Both the position numbers and the translations under genes were made by a program. Positions 19,651-34,700 of a stretch of DNA of 64,000 bases are shown in pieces. Origin of the DNA: Asterias amurensis (lineage: Eukaryota; Echinodermata; Asteroidea; Forcipulatida; Asteriidae). The stretch covers positions 3,588,931 through 3,652,930 of the forward strand of contig NC_092667.1 in the NCBI RefSeq assembly GCF_032118995.1. The letters are read 5' to 3'. The notes beneath the pieces are model-generated. The model made no database searches. It worked only from the letters and a program-made list of their open reading frames with translations, and had not been told where the DNA came from. Positions within the stretch are counted from its first letter, which is position 1. Each line of letters begins with the position of its first letter.

Positions 19651-20639
19651 GGAATACCAGTCAGCCTGTAACTGCCGTATAGCCAGGGATCACACCCAAG
19701 TTTACGATTCAATCTTTCTTCACATGTAATTTGCACACTATTACTATTTTTTTTATAGATTAGATTAATCTTTGATTTTCTAAAAATATGAAAGCTTTTT
19801 CTAGCATGCAGAGTGACTCCTATAAATACTAGATAAATACTATGTGAAACAATAAACAATAAACAATAATTTAATTGTTTAACTGTGTGATATTTTGTTC
19901 AGGCTCAGTAAATTGTTCTTTAAGACTTAAGCATCAATGAACCGTACTCCCGTTTGCATTTCTATATTTTGATATGAGAATAATTTAGATAAATATGCAA
20001 GTTTGAATAAACTAGGGCTACTTGCTATATTCAACGTGTCCAAGACCACTTTGCACTGTAAAAAACAAACTTCCGCGATAAGCACTGTAAACTCAGGAGC
20101 TTCCCAAGTCATATGGAAACCCCAAAGAACAAAGTGAAAAGTTTTTTGAAAGCATAATATTTGGGTCATTATTTTTGCACTTTTTCACTTAAAAAAAAAA
20201 TAAATACTCACTCAATAGTTTGAAAAATAAATATGGATTGTTTTATGATGTTTGCCCTAAACTATGAACATCAGATATCAAAACAAAGTTATTTTACTTA
20301 AATTTTTAACAAATCGTTCTCTTCTGATCGGATATTAAAAATTATAATCAGTTGCTATGGTGATAATTTTTAGTGTAAACAAATGTAAAACTTTTGTTCT
20401 GTTACTGGCAATAAAGCTCATCAGAAAAAAAGTGATTTTTCTTAAGAAACCCAAAAAGCTTTGCATTTCCTCTCTCGAAACAACAGAAGGTTAATCAAAA
20501 TGAAAGATTATATTTTTAAATGTTCACATTTTCTTTGATTTCTTCAATTAGGTATGCATGTATAAACTATATTTTTCCCTGCCAAAGTTATAAAATGCTA
20601 TATTTTGTAATTTACTTATCAAGGTGTTCTGGGATATCC

Positions 20640-21720
20640 TGGGCTACCAATGGGTTGACTTGGTACAGATAGATCTACCCAAGTATGTGTAACTAGACAC
20701 TCAGGTATGCCCAGGATATACTAGGTATAAACTGGGTACAGGTACAATCAAGTAGGTATAACAAGAGGGTTAAGTATTCAATGCTATGGGTAGACTGGGT
20801 ATAGAGTTAGCCAATCAGGTATAACTAGACATTCAGGTATCGGTGCTCAGGATAGACTAGGTATAAACTAGGTATAAACTGGGTACAGGTACAATCAAGT
20901 AGGTATAACAAGAGGGTTAAGTATACAATGCTATAGGTAGACTGGGTACAGAGTTACCCAATCGGGTATAACTAGACATTCAGGTGTGCATTGCTCAGGA
21001 TAGACTGGGTATGAACTGGGTACAGTTTCAATCAAGTAGGTATAACAAGAGGGTTAAGTATACAATGCTATAGGTAGACTGGGTATAGAGTTACCCAATC
21101 AGGTATAACTAGACATTCAGGTATCAGTGCTCAGGATAGACTGGGTATGAACTGGGTACAGGTAGGCCCCCTAGGTATAACAAGAGGGTTAAGTATGCAA
21201 TGCTATGGGTAGACTGGGTATAGAGTTACCCAATCGGGTATAACTAGACATTCAGGTATCAGTGCTCAGGATAGACTAGGTATAAACTGGGTACAGGTAG
21301 GCCCCCTACAATCAAGTAGGTATAACAAGAGGGTTAAGTATACAATGTTATGGGTAGACTGGGTATAGAGTTACCCAATCAAGTATAACTAGACATTCAG
21401 GTATCAGTGCTCAGGATAGACTAGGTATAAACTGGGTACAGGTAGGCCCCCTACAATCAAGTAGGTATAACAAGAGGGTTAAGTATTCAATGCTATGGGT
21501 AGACTGGGTATAGAGTTACCCAATCAAGTATAACTAGACATTCAGGTATCGGTGCTCAGGATATACTAGGTACATACGAGTACACAAGTGCAACCTAACT
21601 AAGCAGAGCTACAACCTAAGGGTTTTGTATGAAGCAATGCTATTGGTAGACTAGGTATAGATGAGGTATAGACATACCCAAGTAGGTATAACTTGAGGGT
21701 TTAGGTATCAGGCCTGGAAT
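20640..21720. repeat. Complex tandem array, ~136-146-bp unit built from GGTATA words
   Basis: About six to seven copies marked by GTATAACAAGAGGGTTAAGTA (about 20753, 20899, 21038, 21174, 21317, 21461). Each unit contains several shorter related words (GGTAGACTGGGTATAGAG, GGTATAACTAGACATTCAGG, GATAGACTAGGTATAAACTG), so it is a higher-order repeat over a roughly 20-bp ancestral word. It is intergenic, between COX6C and the 3' end of GREB1. Confidence 0.9.
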
Positions 21721-22759
21721 TCCATCTTTAAAAGGGCAAGGCCACTTTATTTATGCAATGCGAATGCCCTTCTACACAGGTATGCCTCTTGTACTATCAA
21801 AAGCATGTGTGCCCCGTCTGGTTACAAACATTTTAATTAACTAATATTTCACTAACACCAAGATACTATTATAACATCAGACATGTAACTTTCTATTTGC
21901 AAAAAAAAGGAGGAAATGGCCGATCACACTTAACTTTTGTACAGTGTTGAGTTTTCTATGGCACTGTTTTGAAAGAAAAAGAGGAAATTAGCTGATCAGC
22001 TGAAAAGTTGCATGCCTGTTACATGGTGAACAGTGATATACTTTCACTTTTCATTCTAAAGTGTCCAATTACACCAACGTGAATGTGAGCGACATATCAA
22101 TGTCTTGCACTTTAAAATACACGTATCTAAACCTCTGTTATACCCGACAAGAAATACATTCACTTTTTATATATTCACATTTGTTATCATGTCCAAAAAT
22201 ACAGTTAAGATATGGTACGCTAAATTAAAAATAAGAGGTATCATTCGTCAATGGGGGAGGGGGGGGGGGGTCGATATATTGAACAATAACTTCATTAAAA
22301 AATAGTAATATTAGTTACAGTGGATTGAAAAAAGTTAAATATGTGTGTGACTTAAGGCCATACAGTTCAAGGCATAACAATAATAAAGTCCCATTATATC
22401 AAATTAAGTTTGGTAGTTTTGACAACCAATTGTTTTATTTACAAAACACACACACAGTTTTAAACTTGTTCTTCAACATAAAACAGGAAAAGCACAACAT
22501 ACAATTTTTTTTCATCTGACCTCATTTAGGGGTCGATTTTGTTAGAACTGTTTTGAAAGAACTGGGGCTTGCATGGCAGAGCAGCCAACATTTGCATCTT
22601 GCAATCGGGAAGTTTTTGTCAAATAATCAGGGAGGTATTTAGAATTACATTCATTGTAATAGGGAAAGAGTTTTCATAATAAGGGAGATCCGAAAAACTT
22701 GTTCATCAGAACATGGAAAGATTGGTTTATTTTCAGGGAACTTTCTAAAGAACCAGCCA

Positions 22760-22925
22760 TCGATTTCACAAAACTCTTCCTAACTTAAGACTAATCTTAG
22801 GACTTTGGACGAGTCCCAACCATACACTGTAGCATGAAGACCTTAAGATTAATCCTAAGTTAGGACGAGTTACTCGTCTCGTCCTAACTCGAGATAAGAC
22901 GAGTCCTAAATCTTTGTGAAATCGA
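22760..22925. mobile_element. 166-bp foldback element, TCGATTTCAC family
   Basis: Palindromic unit starting TCGATTTCACAAAACTCTTC and ending GTGAAATCGA, with complementary AAGACTAATCTTAGGACT / TTAAGATTAATCCTAAGTTA arms. Relatives: 43759-43919, 60907-61066 and a deleted copy at 59847-59940. Non-autonomous DNA element. Confidence 0.85.
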
Positions 22926-23097
22926 CGGCAGGAGGAGCTGGCAGTTTTGGTATGGTGTAGGATTGATATGGGTTTGTGGTAAATCTCTAAGCGTGGATTG
23001 ATATGGGTTTGTGGTATATCTCTAAGTGTGATTCAACAGGAATCACTGGATCTGAGTAGCAGGTACCTGTCTTTATCCTTGCGGATAAAGACAGGGG

Positions 23098-23306
23098 CCC
23101 AGTCTACGCTTACGGAAGCAGGGAATTCCAGGCTTACATCAAGCATATTTCACGCGTAAGCAGGGAATTTTTGCTTGTGTGCGTGATACTTCACATTACT
23201 AGCATTCTTCGTTTACACAGCTAGCGCAGAAATTCTGCGCTTGCACAGTAAGCAGAGATCGTAAGCCCAGAGTTCTGCGGTAATCTGAGCGACGAAACTG
23301 GGCCCA
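23098..23306. mobile_element. Foldback element abutting the GREB1 stop
   Basis: Diverged member of the GGGCCCAATTTCAT foldback family (GGGCCCAGTCTACGCTTACG ... CTGAGCGACGAAACTGGGCCC). It ends about 10 bp before the GREB1 stop codon (23317-23319), so the start of the GREB1 3' UTR lies inside it. Confidence 0.7.
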
Positions 23307-23316
23307 GAGCTGCATC

Positions 23317-26300
23317 TTAGTCACCGTATGTTCCTGTAAGGAGAAAGAGTGGACGATCTTCCGTTCTGTTTGCCGTTTGGAATTCATCTCGGAGCCTGAA
23401 TCGCCAACGGTCCTCAAGGTCTAATCGGACGACTTGACGACGGAGGGTGCTTCTGTCTGGACTTATCAGACAAAGTCTGGCCCCTGCAAAACAGTTAACA
23501 AAGAAACAAACCAAATTCTGGTTAACAATACTGTCACTGGCACTTTATTCATACGAGGAAGGAAACATTTATTTAATCATTATTCATGATTTCTTTGTAA
23601 CCATCTTAACAGTCAACGACTCATTAAAATTGAATCTTTAGAAAAAATACATATGGAGGGGAAAAAATCTAGGGACACAAAAAAACAAACCAGCAAATTA
23701 ATGAATTTAAAAATATCTGACCTGTTACAAACTTGAACTGTTTCAGGAAATTACTCTCTACAAATGCATCGCACATGTAGAGTAAAAGGCCACTGAACAT
23801 CAAGCTGTCTGTCGTTGTGTTGATGGAATGTGGTCTGGAACTCACGAAATGTACTGCAAATAAGGAGGGGGGGGGGAAGTATCATAGTGAATTAAAAATC
23901 ATGATGTGAAGTTGGCAAAACATCTCAACTAATTAGGCCTAATAGACTATGATATGTACTGGGAGAAGTTTCTTTATAGTAAAATATATTAAGCCTAGCG
24001 GCTCTATGTGTTAAGTGCTTGATGTCATGCTTAGCATGGATACATTTTACTAAGTGGAAACAGAATACCAGATTAAAATTACGCTTAGTATAGTAGGCCT
24101 ACATGAAGGATTTGATTAGCTTTTCTTCTTAACCAAATTGTAAGCAAGTTTTCTGGCCATAACACTACATTTAAAACATATTAACAAAAAAAATTAAATC
24201 ATGATAAGATAAAAAATGAAAGCACAGAATATGCATAAGTATGTAATATAAACAAGGTTTTAAAATACATATATGAATAGTGACACATATACGTTTTATG
24301 TATTAAAAAGCAACAAGAACAAAGATCCAAAGGGAAAGTGGGTTGTCATGAATGTCACCTGATGAATGGGGGCCAAGTAAACATAGGGGACATAAATGAA
24401 CTGGGCTCAATTTCACAAAGAGCTAAGATTGATCTGAACTCTGTACCAATCTTAACTGCTAAACAAAAGGAAATGTTACAATACAAATCACAACGGTAAT
24501 ATTGACAACTCGTCTAAAGACGAATGTTATGTCTTTGGTCACAAAAACAAAACAAATAAATAAAGCCACAACAATGGCTTTGATAGCAGTGTAAAATGTA
24601 CAACAAATTTGAAATCAAGTTTCCCCCAAAATGAGGAGAATGGCCAAGCATGATCACAATATCATATGAAACAATTTCTAAGCAAATATACAAATCTATA
24701 CAGAACACAGCAAATAATGGAAACACACAAAATATGGTATCAAAATCTAAAATATCAAAATGTATGCAAACAAATCAAACATAATGGCACATTCATAACA
24801 ACTTTAAATCAGCTGTTCCCAAAAATGGAAAAGCTGAAGAAGGTATGGTCCGAGTCTCATAAAAAAAAGTTCCTGCATAAACAAACATTGTTATATTGTT
24901 AAACAATACAGAGCACATGGAAGGAATCACAAATTTTTGACAAAGAAAATACAATATAAAAATCTCAGATATCAAAAACAAACATGTAGCACATTCATAA
25001 ATATAACCCTCCGGCATCCTGCTATACAATCTTATTTAAAGAGGGGCTCAAAGTCTCTTTTCAGCTTTTTCAAAATGTATTGAAAAACCCACTTTTTCGG
25101 ACAGAGAAGTTTCAGAATCGAGAACACAATAATCTAATTTTGTAACATTGAAATCTTACCGGCAATCTGTGATCCTAAGTTGAGGTAGCAGTCGACCAGA
25201 AGGACAGGGCTCTCGGGATTAGCAACGGCCAGAGGGAAGAGCCTCTCTCCACTCTTACTCTCCAAGAAACATTCAAGGAGGTACTGGGGTGGGGCTATAA
25301 GGGGAACTAGCTCTTCACTGTCTGGGGTGGAGACGTAGTTACGGAAGAGGATCTTATCCTTGCTGTGTCCGCTTGCACCGGAAGAAGGCAACTGCAGATC
25401 AAAGTCAAAATAAATACTATTGGAATATAGTTGGAATACTGTTAGAATATTATAGTTTGAGTATAAAGAGAAGGGGTTCATCACCGGTGTTCCTGGTCTG
25501 TGCTATTACTTCAAAAACCTCTACATACAACTTCGTTCCCAGGGGTGATCGATCTCGCCGCGCCATTTTTTCCCAGCATGCCTTGCTCTATCATAACCCC
25601 TGGAAGTGTAACTCAAAAATATCCAAAAATAAGGGATATTACAATTAGTCCTGTGGTTGATCCGTTCTGTGTTGGGCGTTAGTCGCACACAGCTGGATGC
25701 GCTGTGTGTAACAAAAGTCATAAACTTGCCTTGGCATTCAGTGTTGCTTGACAAAAAAAATTGAATACGTACATCTTTATACGCACGCGTTTCGGCGTAT
25801 AGAGCTTTTTGGAGACGCACAGCGTTTCAAATTTTGTGCGTATATGATAGCCAATCAAAGACACGAATCGGAGTTTGCCTCCCAGGGATTAGAGACATAC
25901 GCAGAGCTAGCGGGTGATACGGCGCGCTGCCCATGGTAGTGAGGTTGCTCCACATACCTTGCAGAACAAAATATCTTATTATTTCTACAGTATAAACATG
26001 GGAGTAGTCTGGTACCTTGCTGCATGGTGTAACATTGACCGTCTCTCCGCCAATGGATATGAACTTCTTCATGATGGAGAAACGATTGAGCTGGCATAGA
26101 ACGAGAGAGCTAGTATGAGCTCTCAGGTTGAAATCAATATCCTCACTGAAAAACCTGAAATAGCAACAAAGGAAAACGGAATATAATGAGGTGACAACAA
26201 TTTCAAAAATAAACGAGTTCAGCAATAATCAACAGTAAATTTGTCTCTTTCTACTGTCTTTTAAAAGACAATCAGCAATACAAACCAAAGGTTATACATT

Positions 26301-28663
26301 CAAATGAGTAGCAACATGGATGCCCCACTATACTGGCTACTCAGTATATCTCCCTGACCCCTCCCTCGATTAACTAGTATGACAGCAATGGGTACCAACC
26401 TATGATGATCGTACTGCACGTTCTGTGTCTCTTCTAGATTCACAAACACCATGTTGTACAGATGGCATTGCGAGAACGGTTGACCCTCGGTCATGACCTT
26501 TAACCTGCCTGACCACTGCTGGAATCCGATCATAGCGAAGCTGAATAGCTTAGGGATGGCCTCCACTTCCCTGATCAAACCCTTCAAGGAGACTAGGGAG
26601 TCTATCCTGGAAGGTCAAAGGTTATACATAAGAAGGATTAAACATTAGAGACTAGGGAGTATATCCTGGAAGGTCAAAGGGAGGATTAAACATTAGAGAC
26701 TAGGGAGTCTATCCTGAAAGGTCAAAGGTTGTACATAATAAAACATTACACATTTCTGAGACACTAGGGAGTCTATTCCTGGAAGGTCAAAGGTTGTACA
26801 TAAGAATTAAACAATTCTGGCAGACTAGGGAGTCTATAATACTGAGCGCTTAGATAAGGGGTGTGATAAAGCGATATATATCAGAACCTAGTATTATTAT
26901 TAATATTATTATTATCAGAAATAGAATGACCTCTGACCTTGCATCATTCTTTCCTTGCACACACTCATGCCATGCAAAGCAGGAGTCGTCCATGATGATG
27001 ACAAACGGCCAGACATCATGCCGTACGACACCAAGCTCCTCCTGCCTGCTGCGCTCAAGTTGCAGATTATTGTAGGCCAACTCCTTGATGAAATACTTGG
27101 CCGCACCTGTAAGAAGTTGAATGAGAAGTTTGAAGATGTTGAATAAGACAATTAACTCTGTGCAGTTGTAATGACAATCTAGACACTAGGGTAAGCTGTA
27201 CATGACATCATGTATCAGCTGATAGCTCATTTTAAATTGATTATTATTGAAAAACAGGAAGATCCGGCGGTTTCTGGAGGCTTGATGAGTCCAAGTACAA
27301 TCAACGATGCAACCAATGCTTGGTATACCTACACAAAATCAAGGAACGAGCGCGAACGCAAAGCACGCGCAATTTTCAAAACATCTGCAGGGCCAAGCTA
27401 GCCAGAGTTGAATATGGAGCCGAAGCCCTTGGCCCAATTTCATAGCGCTGCTTAGCGACCGATTTTGTGCTTACTGTGCAATTTCCATTTCATAGCGCTG
27501 CTAACCGTAAGCACACGAAAAGGCATGCTAACCTTCCGGTGCTTACCGCTCGAAAATAAATGACATCACAATGCAAATCCACGGTAAACACGCAATATGG
27601 CCGCCCAAATCTTCTGCTAACCTGTGAAATACGCTAAGGCTTAAGCAAATTTTTCTGCTACAAATTTGCTTACTGTTAAGCAGCGCTATGAAATTGGGCC
27701 CTGGTTTCGTAAAGGGCTTGGGCATGTATTCTGTACTTACCAGGGCCAGCTTCGTTGACTACATCAGGCAGGACCAATATGATATGATTCGGCCATTGCT
27801 TCTCATAGGCCAGTGCATCTTTCTGCTTACACACCAAGACGTGGACGTGTTTGCTGCCCTCCATGGAATGGTATAGGTTGATTAAACCATGTTCATGACG
27901 ACCGAACGTCCACATGAAGATGGGCGTTTTGACTGCATTAGGACCCTGTGAAAAAGAACATGAAGTATCCATGATGAGTCCTGGTGAAATCCCCAGAAAT
28001 GTCCTGGGGTTAAATTTCGCTGTTTTGCCCTGAAAGGGTCATAGAAGGGTTAAAGGGAAAGTACGTTTGGAAATCTTAAAATTAATGGCAATAAAAGTAT
28101 TCTGTTAGAAGTCTACAGCAGTGTTTGATAGTATAAAGCATTTTGAGAAACATTTCACTTCGAGGTAATATGGTTATGTAAGTTTCAGATGTTAGTTTTG
28201 TTGTGTCTATTAACGTTTATATTGGATTAAAACAATCAAACAGTTCCTAAAAACCAAGGGTACATCTTTAAACTACAACTAACGATGACAATGGGGGTGA
28301 TTTACCGATACACACACCTGTTCTCCCATAGTAGGCAGAACCATACTCATCATCTGGCCGGTGCGTTGGTTGAAGACAAAATGTTTCTCCTGCTGTGGGG
28401 GTATGATGAATTGAAGCTCAAGATCTTTACCGAATAGCGCGGAGGAGAGACGGATACTGTACGCTTTGGTCTCCCTCGCCTGGAAATGTGAACAAATCAC
28501 ACAAATTTTTGTTTATTTATTTCATCAATACCGATTTAAAAAGACACTTGCAGTAACAATACTGAATGATGTACAAAGCCCCCAAGATAAAAGGAGCAAA
28601 TAACCCAGAATAACACAAACATACAAACTTATCCCAATACTGTCCCTAAACAGATCAGGAAAC

Positions 28664-28720
<57 letters not shown>

Positions 28721-31700
28721 CTGATTGACTGATTGATTGATTGATTGATTGATTGAATTTATTCAAATAAAAATACACTAAGAACAATTAAAAAACATTC
28801 CACAACGATAGAACATTGAACGTTTGCACATCTATAAAAACATTGCACAGCGATAAAAGTACAAAAACAAGGACAGCAAAAATACAAGCTATTGATTGTT
28901 TAAGAGGTTAACCAGGGATGGAATTGGGCTGGTCTTGTAACGGTTAGTGCGACACTTAATGGGAGAGTTCCGCTGGTGGCAGCAGACATAACGATCCTTT
29001 TTTTGCAGCTCTGAGCAAGCGCTCACATGCTCAGGACCGTCCAAAAGTCTTGCATAGATGACAACTGATATGACCTAACTATCACCTCTAAATAAGAATG
29101 AAGGATCGACTTACCTCTACAGCTGAGATATCTTTATAATTAAGACACTGGTCACAGTGATGGAATGCATTATGAGCGCTATACTTGGTCAGCCTGACAG
29201 ACACTGTGGAGGGCTTCCGCTGTACATCAGACTCGCTGGCACTTGTACAGGCTTTACCTTTGATGAGGTTAGGTACAAGACAAAGGTTGTTAGGTAATTT
29301 GTGAGAGCAGCGGCTTGACACAAGACTAAAGCCAGACCAATTGGTTGGTACAGCTATGGATACAACTCTTGCTAAGGGTGTTGCTATTCTCCAACATATG
29401 ATGACGCAGCAAACCAGCCATAACCGTAGCTGTAGCCACCAATTTAGACACTTTCTAACATACCTTGTTTTATATCTTGAATAGTCTCAGACAATTGATC
29501 AAATCATAAATGGATATTATAAATCTATCGGCTACAGAATATTACTCTTATTTCTTTTCACCCTTTGTAAGTCATTCCAGAAAAGGGGTCCGGCATGCAG
29601 AAATGACCTATCACCCCATGATTTTCCGCTCTTAGGAACATCAAACAAGCAATTATTAGAAGATCAAAGAGATCGACAGGAGTATGTTTTACCAAAGAAA
29701 TATTATATATAAAAGCGGAACCATGTATGTATCGAAAGATAAGCAACAGAAGTTTTAAACCAATAGGAGATTCAATGAGTAGCCAGTGAAGTGACTTCAA
29801 TACTGGTAGATGTAATAAATCCCTCAAGAATAAGAAATGTTATCACTGGAAAAGTGTAGGAGGGGGGTTAAGTAAATGTCCTTACCCAGCTTAACTTTCT
29901 GTGTCCATACTGGACTGTGGTTCTTGGATCTACCATGCCTCAAGGTGTGATCAAACGGCATCTTGACCATGGCTTCGTAATCTGGCCACTTGACCGCCGT
30001 CACGTCTGGCACACTCCAGTCGCTAGGGGGCGGTTCAACATCCAGGTCTTCCTCGTCGATCACCTCCACTTCTTGGAGTCTGATCAGCATGCGGGAAAGG
30101 ACACGTAGGAAGTGGATAAATGTACCCGTCTTGCCGACCTGTAGAATTCAGAATTGTTCATGAGTACGGTAAAAAATAAACATCTTAGAGGCACTGGACA
30201 CAATTGGTAATTACTCAAAACAATTGTTAGCATAAAAACATACTTGGTAACGAGCAATGGAAAGCTGTTGATAGTATCCAACATTATAAGAAACAGCTTC
30301 CTCTGAAGTAACAGTTTGTGAGAAATAGGTAATTTCTCACTCAAATGATAAAAGACTTCAGGGGCCAACTTCATAGAGCTGCTTAAGCAAATAATTTGCT
30401 TAAGCATGAAAATAGCTCGCTTGTTTTACACATGTTACTGGCCAAAATTTCATGGCATATACATTGCTTGTGACTGGTATTTAGCTGTTGTTTTCTTAGA
30501 ATAATAATTGAGTAGAGTCTTGTCCGGTAATCTGATTTTAATAAGCAAGGATTTTTTTGCTTAAGCACAATTTTTTGCTTAAGCAGCTCTATGAAATTGG
30601 GCCCAGGCGTGAAGCCTAGTGTTTCATTAGTGCAAGGGGTCTACAAGTGTTTATTTACCTTAGGAGGTCCATACAGCAGAAGCCTTCGTGGGTGGTACGT
30701 GATGTTACCCTCCCCCTTCCTCTCATAATCATAGTGATGGGTTCTAGGCTCAGTCCATTGCCGATAGTAGGCACTCAACACCTCAGGATCCTTACTAGGT
30801 ACTGGGCGCAATGTAGTCGCCCACATGGTGTCTGCACTGGGTGGCAGTGACAAGGTGGATAGAATGCTCTGTGGAATGCATTATCAATTATTTAATTATT
30901 AAAACATGCATTTATTGGACTTTGGCAAATGTATGCAATAAAATTATTGAATAATAATAATAATCGTAAAAATTTATACAGCGCCATATCCATCGAAAAC
31001 AATGCTCCATGGCGCTAGTACAGAGAAACATTTAAAATATAGATAATCAGCGAAAACAACAAGATATAAAAATAAGTTTAAAATCAAGCGAACAATGACA
31101 AGCAATTAAAGAAATTAACAATATACAATGGAAAGGTATAAAATATACAATAGGAGTATGCACAATATAAAACTGCAAAGAGATTGTACAAACAGACCAG
31201 CTGTGACCCTAAAAGCGAGAAAAATCAAACAAAATGCAAACATTATAATAAATAGTGCTCATAACAAAACGTACATAACTATGCAAGACAAAACACTTGA
31301 AGTATAATTAAAAGGACGATGTTGAAAACAGACTTGGATTAGCTAAAACATGAGCAATATTTTAGATATTTGATAGGTAACAAAAATGATTTATTAATAT
31401 TACCATCATGAAACAATAATGCATTTGGCAAATTTTCCTCAGTTCACAACACAATACACAGTACAGCCCTGTAAGGAATTGTTTCAATTGTATAATAACA
31501 AATGAAAATATATACACAACTCTGGAAATTAATTTGAGCAAAAATATCAGAAAATACAATACATTGACAATTGAATGCATAAACACAAATGTCATCATAT
31601 AAATAAAGCAGTACCACAAAGCAAAGTGCAAAAAAAAAAAAAAAAAGTAAAAATAGTAATTAAAAGTCACACAATCTCATCAATAAATGCAAAAGAAAAT

Positions 31701-34700
31701 AATGAACATCCATATAATGTATGCATTCAGCCATTTGAAATAAATAGTAAACAAATGTCTGTGTGTGTTGCATTTTTATGACTGAGACAGTTTTCCGGAT
31801 ATGCATTCGTGCGTGTAGTATGCATCTAAACGTATGTGAAAAGAACCGGTTATAAACAGCTCCAACCGTTTAAACACCCCCACAAGACGCGTTCTCCACC
31901 AATAGGAATAGCGAAACTGTCTGGGGTATTTATAAATGTAAAGTTTAAGAAGTGTACCAACCTTGCTGTGTTTGTTACCTAGGATCCCATACACTGACCG
32001 GGACACAATGACCAATGGTGGCCTCTCGGCCCTCTCTTCAGCCACCCTATCACACCGCGCAATCCCGTCCACTTCTCGTTCCTCTTTGACCGCGTTACTA
32101 CCGCCCTCAACGTCCGACTCCGGCTGGAGACTTGGTGGATCGGTCACCGTGGGTACGGAGCTCGTCACCATGCCGATGGATTCTAAGCTCCGGGAGGGTG
32201 TGGTGGACCGCGGGGATTGTTTGATGGGGAGTTGGGGTTTCATGGATGGTGGGGACCCGACGTTACTGGAATGTGGAGTGGGCTGGGAGGATGGGTCTTT
32301 ATCACTCCCATGGGAGGAGGTAGAAAGACGTGCTGTGGTGTCCGCTGCTACACTCAGTTTGGGCGTAGAGCGCGCACTGCTGACTGCATCTGCAATACAA
32401 ACAAAAGTAGTTGAAAAATCACAGGCTAGAAAAACCTCATGGAGGCTGAGGAAGCCACGGTCTACATGGCCCTGGGCCCAAATTCATAGCTGCTGAAACA
32501 GAAAATACTGCTTGAACAATTTCTGCTAAAACAAATTATGAAGGATACCAACCGCAGATAGTATGTGAGATGGTCTTTTCGTCTGTAACCTGATTCTGCT
32601 AAACATAATTCTTTTGTGCTTAGCTACTTTTTGTTTTTAAGCAACTCTATGAAATTGGGCCATGAGCATTCTTAATGGTTTACTCTTCATGTTTTGATCT
32701 GAATAAAGGGAGAAATACATGTAGTACACAATACAGAAGAGCAAAGTCAACGAGAATGATAAAGAATACAGAATAGAGAAATCTAAGCAGGATACAAGAC
32801 AACACCAACCTGATTTAGTTGACACATTATCAGCCTGTGAGTTGAGATCGATATGAAGCCCCGGTGTACCGCTCAGCTCGTACTCCATCCCGCTCTCACT
32901 CTCACCATCCTCCTCATCCTCGTTGTCACTGTCCTCCGTTACCGTGACGACAGGATCGATGGCATCGGAGGCAATGTAACGACAGGCAAGACCAAGTTCC
33001 TGCTCCAGACTGGATAGGTCGAAGACGTTGTGGTTGACAAGGCGGAGGTCAACGGCCCTCAGCGACCTTTGGATAGGTCAAAGTAAACTTGATTGATCAT
33101 ACTCAATTAATGCAATCAGAATCTTACGCAAAGTCCCAGAACGAGGAATAGCTCAAAATTGCTTTCTTTGTCTAATAGAAAAACAGATTCAAGCTACTTA
33201 CCTGGGCAAGGTCTCTCCTGTCACAGTCTTATTGGTTAAGATGAGGATACAAGGTAAGCCATCAAGATCCTCATACGTCTCAGGTTTCCACGACTTGTCT
33301 TTGCCTCGCCATGTCTTGAAAAAAAAAACCAATAAATTCATTTTCACAAATATTCAGAAACAATGTGCCATTGAATTTTTTGTGTTAATAAAATAAAAAA
33401 ATTGTAGTGGGAATTTTTGTTTCATTTATTTATTTATTTATTTATTTTTTTTTTTGGGGGGGGGGGCTTTCGTTTTGTGCAATCAAGACATTTCAGTTTC
33501 GTAGATTTTTTAATTTCCAACTCTCTCTCTCTTTCTCAACCCACCTGCATTCTCTTCAAGAAGTACTCATCTACAGTAATCTCCTGTTCGCTACTGCACA
33601 ATAAGATATCCAGCCTGTACTGGAACCCTATCTTATCACGCACTGTACGTAGCTTATCGTGGGCTAGAATAGCTAGCTGTGGGCATGGGATACGCAGTAG
33701 ATTCATTTGACCCTGTCCGCTGTCACTCTCCAGGGGAGCTGTGACCAGATCCTGATAAACAAAAATATAGGAATGCTTGAAACACTCATTAAGCATTTCT
33801 TAGTGAGTTGACAAAACAAGTTTATTATGTGCAGTGGCCTGAAGTTTTAACCCCTGCAGAGTCTTTCTGTTTTCTCTGTTAGAGAGTTATAAATTTCCAT
33901 TATTATTATTATTATTAATATTATTATTATTATTATTATTATTATACTCAGTACTTTCCTCCGAGTTCTGTGAACAAAATCCACAAGCATAATACTCGGA
34001 TGAGATTCAAACCCACCTTTGCCAATTATAGAGCACATGTCTTAGCACTAGACCACAGTGATTGCCTGGTTTCTAGAGGCAGTTTTTTTTTTTTTTTGGG
34101 GGGGGGTAACAAAACCAAGGGCACCTCAAAACTGACTACCACTGTGACCCTTTAGGCCTGACAATACCTATGTAGAGAAAGATGATGAAGAAATGTTCGC
34201 TTAGATGTCGGCAGAAAACCCAGGTAGGGTGCAGTGACAAAATATAGTCAAGATCATAGAAGTACCAACATTATATTAGGGAAAAAGTAGGAACAATTCA
34301 TCAAGCCAGGAGCTGTCCTCTCTATTTGCACATGAAAGCTTTAATAAACTGTTCATGCTATTTAACCACAATATTTACATTTTTCCAAAGCAAACAGAAT
34401 CTGAAATCAGACTTATGTAGGAAGAATATCATGCCTGTATTCACGCACAATAATTACATTTTTCCAAAGACAACAGAATCGGAAATCAGACTAAAGTAGG
34501 GGGATTATAGTTCTTGAATACACACCTGTATGATTTTAAACGTGGAGCTGGTTGTGTCTTCTCGTATTTCTGAGATGCCAGCTAGAGCCATTAGAGCGGC
34601 TGAGTATTGACGAATCAGGAGGTACGTACATACCACCATACTGTGTAGCTTGGGATACCTGTTAAAAAGAAAACCAAAGTTTGAATTTCTAGAAAACAAC

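Noticed and set aside
20640-21720. CRISPR-like array
   Set aside because: The spacers are themselves repeated and the genome is an intron-bearing animal; it is an ordinary tandem repeat.
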